A DNA stretch of 57,039 bases from Jiangellales bacterium (GTDB lineage: Bacteria; Actinomycetota; Actinomycetes; Jiangellales; Jiangellaceae), in the NCBI GenBank assembly GCA_030447955.1, contig JAUJNY010000004.1, positions 1 through 57,039 of the forward strand, given 5' to 3'. The position numbers and the translations under genes are program-made. Below are positions 8,401 to 16,064 of the stretch, piece after piece. Numbering within the stretch: the first letter of the stretch is position 1; every line of letters starts with the position of its first letter. The notes beneath the pieces are model-generated. The model searched no databases, was not told the origin of the DNA, and worked only from the letters and a program-made list of their open reading frames with translations.

Positions 8401-8935
8401 AGGCCGCCTCCACGTGGTCCATCGGACCGTCGTAGCCGCGGACCACCCGCGTGGCGAGCTGCCAGGCCACAGCCTCGGTCACCAACCGGGCATCCGGCTC
8501 GCGGCCGAGTCGCAGCGCGTGCTCGGAGACGATCCGCCCGGCGTAGGCGTCGTACGTCACGACGACCGGCTCGCCGCAGTCTGCTTTACCCACCTCCCGG
8601 GCGGGGCCGGAATCGCCGAAGGGCGTCAGGCCGTACGCGCGCAGCTGAGCGAGCCGCTGGCGCAGGCGCTCGCCGAGCTCCCGGGCGGCCTTGCGGGTGA
8701 AGGTCAGCCCCAGCACCTGGTCGGGGCGCACCAGCCCGTTGGCCACCAGCCACACCGCGCGGGCCGCCATGGTCTCGGTCTTGCCGGACCCGGCCCCCGC
8801 GACGACGACGCCGGGGCCCAGCGGCGCCTCCACCACGGCAATCTGCTCAGGGGTAGGACGGGGCAGCCGCAGCGCGGCCGCCAGCTCCGCGGCCGACACC
8901 AGCCGACGGGCCGGGGGGCTCGACACCAGGGTCAC
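5480..8935 (-). CDS. adnB: AdnB subunit of the AdnAB helicase-nuclease
   Basis: A 1151-residue UvrD-like motor fused to a RecB-family nuclease. Walker A GAGSGKT is near residue 47-53, the Walker B DEYQD segment near 290, and the C-terminal nuclease has GRADAVF, VVDWKTG and QLAAYRLAW in order, the D-DxK-QxxxY catalytic signature. With AdnA it resects double-strand breaks, the actinobacterial counterpart of RecBCD/AddAB. The GTG at 8935 overlaps the adnA stop (GTGA), with AGGTGA just upstream, indicating translational coupling. An unusual Cys-rich repeat (about residues 890-918) lies between motor and nuclease. Confidence 0.93.
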   Translation of the reverse strand: MTLVSSPPARRLVSAAELAAALRLPRPTPEQIAVVEAPLGPGVVVAGAGSGKTETMAARAVWLVANGLVRPDQVLGLTFTRKAARELGERLRQRLAQLRAYGLTPFGDSGPAREVGKADCGEPVVVTYDAYAGRIVSEHALRLGREPDARLVTEAVAWQLATRVVRGYDGPMDHVEAAFTTVVDAVLALHGELSGHLVEPAALRAWTLRLIDRLAAIPRAPGQRTAGQLYASVAQARARQEARLQLLPLVEAFRADKRCRELVDFSDQAALAARLGVTFPEIGQLERSRYAVVMLDEYQDTSHAQLVLLRALFGGGHPVTAVGDPCQSIYGWRGASAASLSAFRRHFAAADGAPAPCRTLSTSFRNTAPVLAVANAVAAPLRQRGLVVPELTTPGGFGGALDGHRWTGAASIRNGAVGRAAKGEVVCALHHSVEDEAADIAERVAREWAGRNEHAAGRARPSVAVLVRRRAQIERIARALHERGLPVEVVGVGGLLTMPEVADVVATLQVLVDPSRGDALVRLLTGARWRIGPRDLDALGRWARRLVDTGGAGRDGRGAAGSQLVPPTAGRAVETEPDEADKRSLCDAVDTPPPWGWLSVEGHRRITALSRELRALRARAAQPLSDLVTDVVATLGVDVEVSARTGTLGPSRVHLDRFLDVTAEFAATGDEAGLPAFLSYLEAAAAEERGLRPGEVHVDGERVQVLTVHGAKGLEWDVVFVPGMVDKVFPGAPEAAKAWLNDLGELPFPLRGDGDDLPGFDIDRAADQREVHEAYARFVRDCGARERLEERRLAYVAVTRARRLLVCSGYRWDDTFAPRQPGELLLDVRAACLAGAGTVAVWCDPVDISGGNPLVARRTGTCWPDDPLGPRRAQIEAGAALVRAAQLRIGSDCADCPGGAECPGGADCPGAADGADCSMAGAGAEWDRDVGLLLAERRRPHGDATVPVTLPTRLSVSALVQLRRDPSGLARAIRRPLPARPDPLARRGTAFHAWVEGRYGAPRLLDIDELPGSADADAVPDAQLAALQAAFLASSWAQRQPVEVEAPFELVVAGLLLRGRADAVFPTPDGGLEVVDWKTGPPPSGTREDSARSVQLAAYRLAWSRLHNLPLERVSAAFHHVADDVTIRPVDLLDEDGLAALVRSVPAPEGA
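6178..6268 (-). repeat. Cys-Pro-Gly tandem repeat inside adnB
   Basis: An imperfect 18-bp repeat encodes a run of the form CADCPGGAECPGGADCPG, giving five closely spaced cysteines between motor and nuclease domains. It may be a microsatellite-type expansion or a metal-binding linker. Confidence 0.7.
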
Positions 8936-11900
8936 CCGGTCACCTGCCGCCCGTCGTCGTGAGCCGGGCAGGACGCGCGCACCGGGCACCTGGCGCACCA
9001 ACGGTTCTCGGTGGCGGTGAACGCCGCTCCCGCCATGCGGAGCGCGGTGACGCCGACCAGCCGCTGCGCCCAGCCCGGGTCCGGCGCGTCGCTGAGCGGG
9101 GGCTGATGCTGCTCAGTGGCTCCCCCGCCACGCGCGCCTCCGCCGAGCTGGACGAGCGCGGCGCCGCCCGGGGTGGCCGGGCCGAACGCGCCGAGCGCGA
9201 CCGCTTGCTGGTATGCGCCCAGCTGGGCGTGGTCGAGCACCTCCTCGCTCTTGGGCCGACTGCTCCCCGTCTTGAGGTCGACCACGACCAGCCGGCCGGC
9301 CGCGTCCCGCTCGACGCGGTCGACCCGCCCGGACAGCGTCGCCCGCCGGGACGGGTCAACCGGCCCGTTCCCGGGTGGGTTGAGCTCCGGGTCGACGCCG
9401 AGGTCGACGTCGATGTCGACCGAGAAGTGCTGCTCGGCGGCGACGAGCTCGCGGGGGTTGTCGCGCAGCCAGGCGGCCAACCGCTCGACCATGGCGGCCG
9501 CCCGGTCGTGCTCACGGCGGGCGTACCAGCCGGTGCCCGCGTCGACGGTCAGCCACTGCTCCGCGAAGCGCTGCGGCAGCTCTGCCGGCGTCGTACGCCC
9601 GGTGGCAACGTCGTGGGCGAGCGCGTGAACCATCGTGCCGATGCTCTGGTCGGTGGAGTCCTCGCGGGTACCGCCGCAGGCCTCCAAGAACCACCGCAGC
9701 TCGCACCGGGCGAAAGCCTCGACCTTGCTGGGTGACACGCGTACCGGCTCCTCCGCCAGCCGGATGGGCCGCTCGTCGGAGAGCCGAAGCAGGCCGTACC
9801 AGTTCTCCGGCGCCGCCGCGGGCACGCCTTCGGCGGCCAGCCGGACGAGCTGCGCAGCCGCGCCGGCGCGGCGCTCCGCGTCGACCGGCGCCCCCGCCAC
9901 CTCGGCACCATCGACGGCACAGGTGACCGCGCGCAGCTCGGCGACCACCGATGGCAGGTCCAGCCCGCGCGGCACCCGGCTGAGCGGCCGGGGCTCAGGG
10001 CCCTCCCAGGGAGAGAGCTCGTCGAGGAACCGGGAGGGTTGCGCGTCCTCGCCGGATACGGCCGTGACCAGCAGCCGGCGGCTCGCTCGCGTCGCGGCGA
10101 CGTAGAACAGGCGCCGCTCCTCGGCGAGGACCGCCGAGAGCGCCGCAGCCGGCGACACGTCGCGGCCGGCCAGCTCGTCGACGAGTGCCTGGGCACCGAG
10201 CAGCGACCCGCGCGGGCGCAGGTCCGGCCAGCTGCCCTCCTGCACTCCGGCGACGACGACGACCTGCCACTGCAGCCCCTTGGCGGCGTGGGCGGTGAGG
10301 AGTGTGACGGCTTCACCCCGCGGGGCGCGCGCGGCGAGGCTGTCGGCGGGAATCTGTTGGCCCAGCAGGTGCTCGAGCAGCGCTGCCGGCCCGGCCGCGG
10401 GCATCCGGTCGCTGAGCCGGGCGGCGACGTCGAAGAGCGCGACGACGCCGTCGAGGTCGCGGTCGGCTATGGCGGCACCAGGACCCCCAGCAATAGCCCG
10501 TTCCGACCACCGGTGGGCGACACCGCTGGTGCTCCACACCGACCACAGCACGTCCTCAGACGTCGCCCGCGGCCGGTTGGCCGCTCCGCGGGCGGCGCCG
10601 AGCAGCTCGGCGACCCGGCGGGCCGGCGCAACAGCGCGGGAGTCCAGCGCCACCAGCTCGACCCGCCGCTGCAAGGCCTCGACCAGCAGCTCAGCCGAGG
10701 ACCGGCCGCCACCGGTGGCCAGCTCGTGGCTGCGCAGCTCGCGCCGCAACCGGCGCAGCGCCAGCGGATCGGCACCGCCATACGGGCCCGTCACCAGCTC
10801 CTCGGCAACCGCGGCGTCGAGCGTGCGGCGTCCGGTGGCGACCTCGAGGATTCGCAGCAGCGGCTGGACCGCCGGCTCGTCGACGAGAGCGACCTCCTCC
10901 AGCCGTACGGTCACCGGTATGCCAGCTGCGGTCAGCCCGCGGCGCAGCACCGGCAGCGCCCGCGCACCGCGCACCAGCACCGCCTGCTGCGACCACGGCA
11001 CCTTGTCGACGAGGTGCGACGCCCGGAGCCGCTGCGCGACCACCTCGGCTTCCTGTGCCGCGGACCGCAGCAGCAGCACCTCAACCGAGCCGGGGGGCAC
11101 CTCTGCGGCGGGTGTCAGCATGCGGTGCCCCGGCGGACCACCCAACCGCGCCGCGACCCGACGTGTTGCTCCCAGCAGCTGAGCTCCGCTACGTCGGCAA
11201 CTGGTCAGGGCAACGACAGGCGCGGGGCTGTCGTCACCGGCCCGGAACCGCTCGGGGAAGCGGTGGATGCACTCGACGTCGGCGCCGCGGAAGCCGTAGA
11301 TCGCCTGGTCGGGGTCGCCGACGACGAGCAGGTCACGGCCGTCGCCGGCGAGCAGCTGGAGCAGCTCCTCCTGCGCGGGGTCGCAGTCCTGGTATTCGTC
11401 GACGAGAACCGCGACCCTGGCGGCCCGCTCACGGGCCAGCACGCGGGAGTCGTCGCGCAGCAGCGACACCGCCGCCCGGACCAGCTGCGCCGGGTCGTAC
11501 GCCGGCGGCGGCCGCAGCGCGGTGACCCCGGCGTACTGGCGGGCGAAGCGTGCCGCCGCCACCCAGTCGTCGCGGCCACGCTCGTGCCCCCGCCGGGCCA
11601 GCTCGGCCGGCTCGACCCCCCGCTCCCAGCACCGCAGCAGCAGGTCGCGCAGCTCCCGAGCGAAGCCGCGGGTGGCGAGCGCGGGATGCAACGGTTGTGG
11701 CCAGGGCGCCCCAGCGAACTCCTCGACGTCACCGCGCAGCAGCTCCCGGATGAGCAGGTCCTGCTCGGGGCCGCTGAGCAGCGCTGGTGCCGACTCACCG
11801 CGCAGCAGCGCCTCCTGGCGCAACAAGCCGAACGCGTAGGAGTGGAACGTGCGCGCCAGCGGCTCACGGACCGTCCGGCCCAGCCGGGCCGTGACCCGGT

Positions 11901-12192
11901 CCCGCAGCTCGGCTGCCGCCCGCCGCGAGAAGGTGAGCATGAGCACCTCTTCAGGGGCTGCCCCGTCGCGCTCCACCCGGTCGACGACCGCCTCGACGAG
12001 CGTGGTCGTCTTGCCGGTGCCCGGCCCTGCCAGCACAAGCAACGGTCCCCCGCGGTGCTCCACAGCGGCGCGCTGCGCCTCGTCCAGCACCGGCGCGCAG
12101 ATCGGCGACGGCACCGGCCGTACGAGCCGCAAGCGCGAGGCTGGCCCGCCGGGGCTGGCCTCGCTGGCTGGGATGGCTCGCATGGCCGGCAT
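8932..12192 (-). CDS. adnA: AdnA subunit of the AdnAB helicase-nuclease
   Basis: A 1086-residue partner of AdnB. Walker A GPGTGKT is near residue 56-62, then DEYQD and other superfamily 1 motifs, then a C-terminal RecB-type nuclease with VVDLKTG and AQLGAYQ. One cysteine before the nuclease (FARC) and three at the C-terminus (WCARCPVRASC) match the iron-sulfur staple of AddB/AdnA nucleases. The complex unwinds and cuts DNA ends before recombination. The start at 12192 is the first ATG; 12183 is an alternative. It is first in a two-gene operon with adnB. Confidence 0.92.
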   Translation of the reverse strand: MPAMRAIPASEASPGGPASRLRLVRPVPSPICAPVLDEAQRAAVEHRGGPLLVLAGPGTGKTTTLVEAVVDRVERDGAAPEEVLMLTFSRRAAAELRDRVTARLGRTVREPLARTFHSYAFGLLRQEALLRGESAPALLSGPEQDLLIRELLRGDVEEFAGAPWPQPLHPALATRGFARELRDLLLRCWERGVEPAELARRGHERGRDDWVAAARFARQYAGVTALRPPPAYDPAQLVRAAVSLLRDDSRVLARERAARVAVLVDEYQDCDPAQEELLQLLAGDGRDLLVVGDPDQAIYGFRGADVECIHRFPERFRAGDDSPAPVVALTSCRRSGAQLLGATRRVAARLGGPPGHRMLTPAAEVPPGSVEVLLLRSAAQEAEVVAQRLRASHLVDKVPWSQQAVLVRGARALPVLRRGLTAAGIPVTVRLEEVALVDEPAVQPLLRILEVATGRRTLDAAVAEELVTGPYGGADPLALRRLRRELRSHELATGGGRSSAELLVEALQRRVELVALDSRAVAPARRVAELLGAARGAANRPRATSEDVLWSVWSTSGVAHRWSERAIAGGPGAAIADRDLDGVVALFDVAARLSDRMPAAGPAALLEHLLGQQIPADSLAARAPRGEAVTLLTAHAAKGLQWQVVVVAGVQEGSWPDLRPRGSLLGAQALVDELAGRDVSPAAALSAVLAEERRLFYVAATRASRRLLVTAVSGEDAQPSRFLDELSPWEGPEPRPLSRVPRGLDLPSVVAELRAVTCAVDGAEVAGAPVDAERRAGAAAQLVRLAAEGVPAAAPENWYGLLRLSDERPIRLAEEPVRVSPSKVEAFARCELRWFLEACGGTREDSTDQSIGTMVHALAHDVATGRTTPAELPQRFAEQWLTVDAGTGWYARREHDRAAAMVERLAAWLRDNPRELVAAEQHFSVDIDVDLGVDPELNPPGNGPVDPSRRATLSGRVDRVERDAAGRLVVVDLKTGSSRPKSEEVLDHAQLGAYQQAVALGAFGPATPGGAALVQLGGGARGGGATEQHQPPLSDAPDPGWAQRLVGVTALRMAGAAFTATENRWCARCPVRASCPAHDDGRQVTG

Positions 12193-12221
12193 TCAAGCCG
12201 ACCCCACCGACAGGTCAGGGT

Positions 12222-13448
12222 CTAGTCCGCACTGGTGAGCGTGCGGGCGAGGACTGGTTCGTCTCCGCGACCAGCGGTAGTAACGGCGGCGCCCCGGGCG
12301 CTGAGGTCGATCTCCTGCTCGAGCCTTGGGTAGGGGTCGTCCAACGGGGCCGCGGTCCCCTGTACGGCCGCGGCCCAGGAACGCAGCGTGTCGCTGGCGC
12401 GGTAGTACCGCCCCCGTGTCGCTCCTTCGGCGGACAGCAGGCCTGACTCGACGAGTTGGGCCAGATCGCGAGTCGCCGTACGGCCTTCGACCTCGGCGAG
12501 CTTCGCGTAGGCGGGGCGTCGTACCCGAAGACCGGCAGCGCCGTCGTACAGCGCATTGGCCGTGCGGGCAGGCAGGTGGTGCTGCGCCACCACTTCCTCG
12601 AGCCGAAGCCACAGCCTCTCGGCGCTGGCCATCCTCCGGCGCACTGTCTGGGCTTGCATGTGGTGTGCTCGCAGGTTGAACTTCACCCACAGATGAGTGT
12701 CCCGCTCCGGACGCCACGACCCGCCGCCCGTCGCGGCCAACACTCGGTAGTACGACTGCGTATTACTGCCCAGCCATTCCTCGATGCTGGCGAACTGCGG
12801 GGCGACGATCGCATCGCGAGCCAGCACCAGTGTCTGCACCGCCCGGGCCATCCGCCCGTTGCCGTCGCGGAACGGGTGGATCATGACCAGATTCAGATGC
12901 GCCATCGCTGCTTTGACCAGCGGGTCTGCCGCTCTGTCGGCGTTCAGATCTGTCATCAGCGCCCGCACCAGCTCCGGCACGGTGTGCGCGTCTGGGCCCT
13001 CGTAGACGATCCGTCCGCCTGACTCGTCGTTGACGTAGATCGTCGACTGTCGGTAGAGCCCCGGACCCTTGGACAAGTCGTGGGAGAGCAGCATGAAGTG
13101 CATGCTCCGCAGCACCCCTGGGTCATACCGGAACTCGGGGTCCTGACCGGCCTGCAGGACGAAGCTCATGGCGCTGCGGTAGCCGATGATCTCCGACCAG
13201 GTGCGCTCGTCGGCAGCGAGAGGCTGCTCCTCGTCGACCGCCGCGACGGCATCGTCGACGCTGACGTGGTAACCCTCAATGCTGTTCGAGCCACGGATGG
13301 CGCGGGCTAGCGAGGTGCGACGCAGCTGCCCGTGCCAGCGCCTGGGCGTGCCAAGCAGATGGCCAAGTTCGCGGCGCATGCTGTGGATCACCTGGATGAC
13401 CTCGTGGTCCACGGGGTCGAGGCCGGGCGGCCTGAACAGACTGACCAT
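12222..13448 (-). CDS. Fic family protein, N-terminally inhibited class
   Basis: A 408-residue Fic/FIDO protein. The catalytic motif HPFRDGNGRMAR (191-202) is complete, so it should transfer AMP, or a related nucleotide group, from a nucleotide onto a hydroxyl side chain of a target protein. SNSIEG (54-59) fits the [ST]xxxE[GN] inhibitory-helix motif of class II Fic proteins, which blocks the ATP site in cis. Residues about 270-370 look like a helical/winged-helix C-terminal region that could bind DNA or a partner. The target is unknown. It sits between adnA and the ATL gene, where the mycobacterial order has no Fic gene, so it is probably an accessory insertion; its leader is more AT-rich than its surroundings. 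Confidence 0.88.
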   Translation of the reverse strand: MVSLFRPPGLDPVDHEVIQVIHSMRRELGHLLGTPRRWHGQLRRTSLARAIRGSNSIEGYHVSVDDAVAAVDEEQPLAADERTWSEIIGYRSAMSFVLQAGQDPEFRYDPGVLRSMHFMLLSHDLSKGPGLYRQSTIYVNDESGGRIVYEGPDAHTVPELVRALMTDLNADRAADPLVKAAMAHLNLVMIHPFRDGNGRMARAVQTLVLARDAIVAPQFASIEEWLGSNTQSYYRVLAATGGGSWRPERDTHLWVKFNLRAHHMQAQTVRRRMASAERLWLRLEEVVAQHHLPARTANALYDGAAGLRVRRPAYAKLAEVEGRTATRDLAQLVESGLLSAEGATRGRYYRASDTLRSWAAAVQGTAAPLDDPYPRLEQEIDLSARGAAVTTAGRGDEPVLARTLTSAD

Positions 13449-13540
13449 GGCGCTATGTCCTAATCATTGTGACAGCACACCAAGTTGCCACGTCCTAGGC
13501 CGAATGTCTAGATGATTCGGTCATCCGGCGTCCGCGGTGG

Positions 13541-13861
13541 TCAGCCGCGGGGGTCCGGGAGCTCCTCCGGGTACCACCCGGACGCGGCCATCAGCACCCG
13601 CGGGCCGCGGAACACAGCCCCCTCGGACAGCAGCCGGCGGCGCGCCTCCTCCTCGTGGCCCGGCGGCAGCCGGCCGCCGCCGGTCGTCACCCGCCACCAG
13701 GGCACCCCGCCGCCGTACGCGGACATCACGCGCGCGACCCGACGGGGCCCGCCGTGCCCGAGCGCGGCGGCTATCCATCCGTAGGCCATCACCCGGCCCG
13801 GTGGGATGCGCTCGACGAGGTCGAGCACGGCCTCGGTGAAGTCGTCGGCCGCGCCGTCCAC
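13541..13861 (-). CDS. Alkyltransferase-like (ATL) DNA repair protein
   Basis: A 106-residue protein equivalent to the DNA-binding domain of O6-methylguanine-DNA methyltransferase. The DNA-contacting part IPPGRVMAYG is present, but the active-site PCHR is replaced by PWWR, so the methyl-accepting cysteine is missing. ATL proteins bind O6-alkylguanine, flip it out and hand the lesion to nucleotide-excision repair. GTG 13861 gives a full-length domain. In M. tuberculosis an MGMT-like gene also lies close to adnA/adnB. It is followed on the same strand by no close gene; the serpin gene ends 20 bp upstream. Confidence 0.87.
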   Translation of the reverse strand: MDGAADDFTEAVLDLVERIPPGRVMAYGWIAAALGHGGPRRVARVMSAYGGGVPWWRVTTGGGRLPPGHEEEARRRLLSEGAVFRGPRVLMAASGWYPEELPDPRG

Positions 13862-13881
13862 CCGGCCAGCATGGTGGAGCC

Positions 13882-15213
13882 CTACTGCGACGGGTCACCC
13901 ACGGAGCCGGCGAAGAGGGGGGCACCTGTCGGGGTGTGCGCGATCACGAAGGCGAAGGGCCGATCCGCACGTACCTGGACGTCCGCAGGCGGCGGCATCG
14001 AGATAGCAAAAGCGATACCGGTCACGGCCGCGGCCTCCGTACCCCACTCGTCCACGGTGATGTTGGCGCGGTGCACCACCTGGTCGATGGCGAGGCCGGG
14101 GGCGATGCCGGCGAAGTCGGCGGACATCGAGAACGGCTGGTTCATGCCCAGCTCCTGTAGCGGACCGACGAGGTTGAGTTCGGTGGCGAAGTCCCAGCGC
14201 GGCAGCCGCAGGTCCACCCGCTTGCTGTGCAGGCCCTTGTCGACCGCGTTGAGCACATCGGGTGCGAGCAGCTCGCCAGGGTCGCCACCCGCGGCGGGCA
14301 CGAGCACCCACATCGCCAGCTCACCGCCGACGTAGGGCAGCTCCACCGCCTGCCAGCCGTCGCCGGCGGCGTACCGCAGCTCGGTCTCCTGGCGCATGGT
14401 CGGCACCCGTACGACGCTGCCGTCGGCCCGGGTGAACGGCGCGTGCCGCGTCGGGTACCCGGCGAACGGCACGGCCCAGTCGGCCTTCAGGTAGACCGCG
14501 TTCGCCAGCACCACCCGAGTCGCGGGGTCGAGAGACTCGAAGAGCTCCTTGATCCGGCCGGCGGTCTGCTCACGAACCCAGGAGTTGATCTCCGCAGCGG
14601 CAGCCCCGGAAAGGAAATCGACCCGCTCGGCGGCGGCGCCGTAGTAGTCCTCGAGCGTCGCGGCGAAGGGCTCGCCCACTGCGAAGCCGTCCTGCACGAA
14701 CAGGCCGTTGGCGATGGCAAGGACCGGGGGTGCGGGGTCTCGCTCGGCTTCGCGGCGCACGTTGGGCGGCAGCCGCGGCGGCGCCTGGTCGGTGGTGACC
14801 ACTCCGTCGCTGAGGCGGGCGAGCGCCTCGTGTAGCCCCTCATGGGGAAAGCGGAGCACCTCGTCGATCTCGGCTGCCGTGCCCCCACCGGCGCCGGCGC
14901 GGGCCATCGCGAAGGCGTACCAGATGCTCAGCGGCGAGACGACCGTGTTGGCGCCGGTCACCGCCACCTCGCCGTACAGCTCGTGCCCGAAGGCACGCAT
15001 GCCCGCCACGGCTTTGTCGACGGGCGCACCGCGCACGACGGCCTGCCTTGTGGACGGCGGTGGCGGCGTGGGCGTCGACCCGCCGTCCGGCGCGATCGTG
15101 GACTCGGTGACCGGCCCAGTCGTCGATCCACAAGCCGCTAGAGCGGCCACCACGCAGGTGAGAACCGCCAGCACAGCGGTACGGCCCCGCCTCGCGCCCC
15201 AGTGAGCACCCAT
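13882..15213 (-). CDS. Serpin-family lipoprotein
   Basis: A 443-residue serine-protease-inhibitor homologue. An N-terminal signal ends in a lipobox (LAAC, about residues 25-28), then a Thr/Pro-rich linker, then a full serpin fold with strand 3A (ANAVYLKADW) and the hinge GTEAAAVTG before the reactive loop. The hinge has the small residues required for loop insertion, so inhibitory activity is plausible; the P1 residue cannot be assigned securely. It would be anchored on the outer membrane face. ATG 15213 is supported by GGGAGG 6 nt upstream. A nested palindrome lies about 140 bp upstream. Confidence 0.88.
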   Translation of the reverse strand: MGAHWGARRGRTAVLAVLTCVVAALAACGSTTGPVTESTIAPDGGSTPTPPPPSTRQAVVRGAPVDKAVAGMRAFGHELYGEVAVTGANTVVSPLSIWYAFAMARAGAGGGTAAEIDEVLRFPHEGLHEALARLSDGVVTTDQAPPRLPPNVRREAERDPAPPVLAIANGLFVQDGFAVGEPFAATLEDYYGAAAERVDFLSGAAAAEINSWVREQTAGRIKELFESLDPATRVVLANAVYLKADWAVPFAGYPTRHAPFTRADGSVVRVPTMRQETELRYAAGDGWQAVELPYVGGELAMWVLVPAAGGDPGELLAPDVLNAVDKGLHSKRVDLRLPRWDFATELNLVGPLQELGMNQPFSMSADFAGIAPGLAIDQVVHRANITVDEWGTEAAAVTGIAFAISMPPPADVQVRADRPFAFVIAHTPTGAPLFAGSVGDPSQ

Positions 15214-15349
15214 AACGAGCCTCCCGTTCCCGGACGACCAATCCGTCCCGCCGGCTCGGACGTGCGCCATCCCGGTGCGGTTCCGCGTCCATCGCGGCGG
15301 TTCCCCACGCTCGCGGGACGGGTCGAGGGCAGGCAGCGGCACGCTGACT

Positions 15350-15402
15350 TGTCAGACGCACAGCGGGTTATAACCCGGGCTCCGTCTGACACGTCGGTGT
15401 CA
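15350..15402. promoter_or_regulatory. Nested symmetric palindrome (candidate operator)
   Basis: TGTCAGACG (15350-15358), CGGGTTATAACCCG (15364-15377) and CGTCTGACA (15383-15391) are arranged with identical 5-nt spacers, so the 42-bp array is symmetric about 15370/15371. A further inverted repeat TGACAC-GTCG-GTGTCA (15387-15402) overlaps the right arm. The centre contains TATAAC on both strands. It lies upstream of the serpin gene and downstream of the DinB-like gene. A two-dimer regulator site is inferred. Confidence 0.7.
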
Positions 15403-15434
15403 AGCGACCCGGAGGGCGGGGTTGCCGGCAAGGG

Positions 15435-15959
15435 TCAGCCGGATTCGGCCCGCTGCCCGAGCAGCAGGCCGCGGACGAGAGCCGCCTGCCCGGCGTGTTG
15501 CAGGTCGTCACTGATCACGCTCACCAGCCGTACGCCGAGGGTCACCGGCGGGGTCCACGACTCGTCGACGACGCGGGCGAGATCGGCGTCAGTGAGACCT
15601 CCAACGTAGGCGACCGTCTGGTCGTGGACCGCGTCGTGGTAGCCGGTCAGCAGGTCCACCGACTCCACGCGGACCGCCGCTACGTCCTCGGGCGCGTGCC
15701 CGTAACCGGTGGCCGTCGCATCGAACGGGAGCGCGAACCTGCGCATCCAGCTGGCGGCCGTCCAGACCTGCTCGGTCCCGGCCGCGTCCGCTAGGTGGTC
15801 GTCCTGGATCCGGGTGAGATGCCATACCAGCCAGGCGATGGAGTTGGCCTGACCATCGATGCGACGGTTCAGCTCCGCTGGCGTCAGGCCGTCGGCGACC
15901 TGGTGGACGACCTCTTGCACCCTGCCGAACGTGTCGACGAGCACGTCGCGGCTGCTCAT
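15435..15959 (-). CDS. DinB-like (DUF664) family protein
   Basis: A 174-residue four-helix-bundle protein of the DinB/DUF664 superfamily. The metal-site histidines fit WLVWHLTRIQDDH (near residues 45-57) and DDLQHAGQ near 155. Relatives are mycothiol- or bacillithiol-dependent transferases and detoxification enzymes, so a thiol-linked detoxification role is possible; the substrate is unknown. ATG 15959 has a GAGAGGGGTG purine-rich site upstream. It is divergent from the methyltransferase at 16065 and lies upstream of the serpin gene on the same strand, separated by the 15350-15402 palindrome. Confidence 0.82.
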   Translation of the reverse strand: MSSRDVLVDTFGRVQEVVHQVADGLTPAELNRRIDGQANSIAWLVWHLTRIQDDHLADAAGTEQVWTAASWMRRFALPFDATATGYGHAPEDVAAVRVESVDLLTGYHDAVHDQTVAYVGGLTDADLARVVDESWTPPVTLGVRLVSVISDDLQHAGQAALVRGLLLGQRAESG

Positions 15960-16052
15960 GCGCTCATCACCCCTCTCGCCGCGCGACTGCTTCCGCCGGC
16001 TCGGCCGCGTACGGGACTCACTCCGGTCCCGCCAGTCGAACGCAGTGTCTCC

Positions 16053-16058
16053 TACCCT
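16053..16058 (+). promoter_or_regulatory. -10 box, leaderless methyltransferase gene
   Basis: TACCCT ends 6 nt before the ATG at 16065, the spacing expected if transcription begins at the start codon. Confidence 0.4.
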
Positions 16059-16064
16059 CGCGGC

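Noticed and set aside
7127..8962. Long plus-strand open frame opposite adnB
   Set aside because: Antisense shadow of adnB; no recognisable motif or start signal.
10039..12225. Long plus-strand open frame opposite adnA
   Set aside because: Antisense shadow of adnA; lacks family features and a ribosome-binding site.
15345..15375. Promoter in the serpin palindrome on either strand
   Set aside because: TATAAC is a fair -10, but no -35 lies at a suitable distance (TTGACA at 15403-15398 is 25 nt away), so only an operator is proposed.
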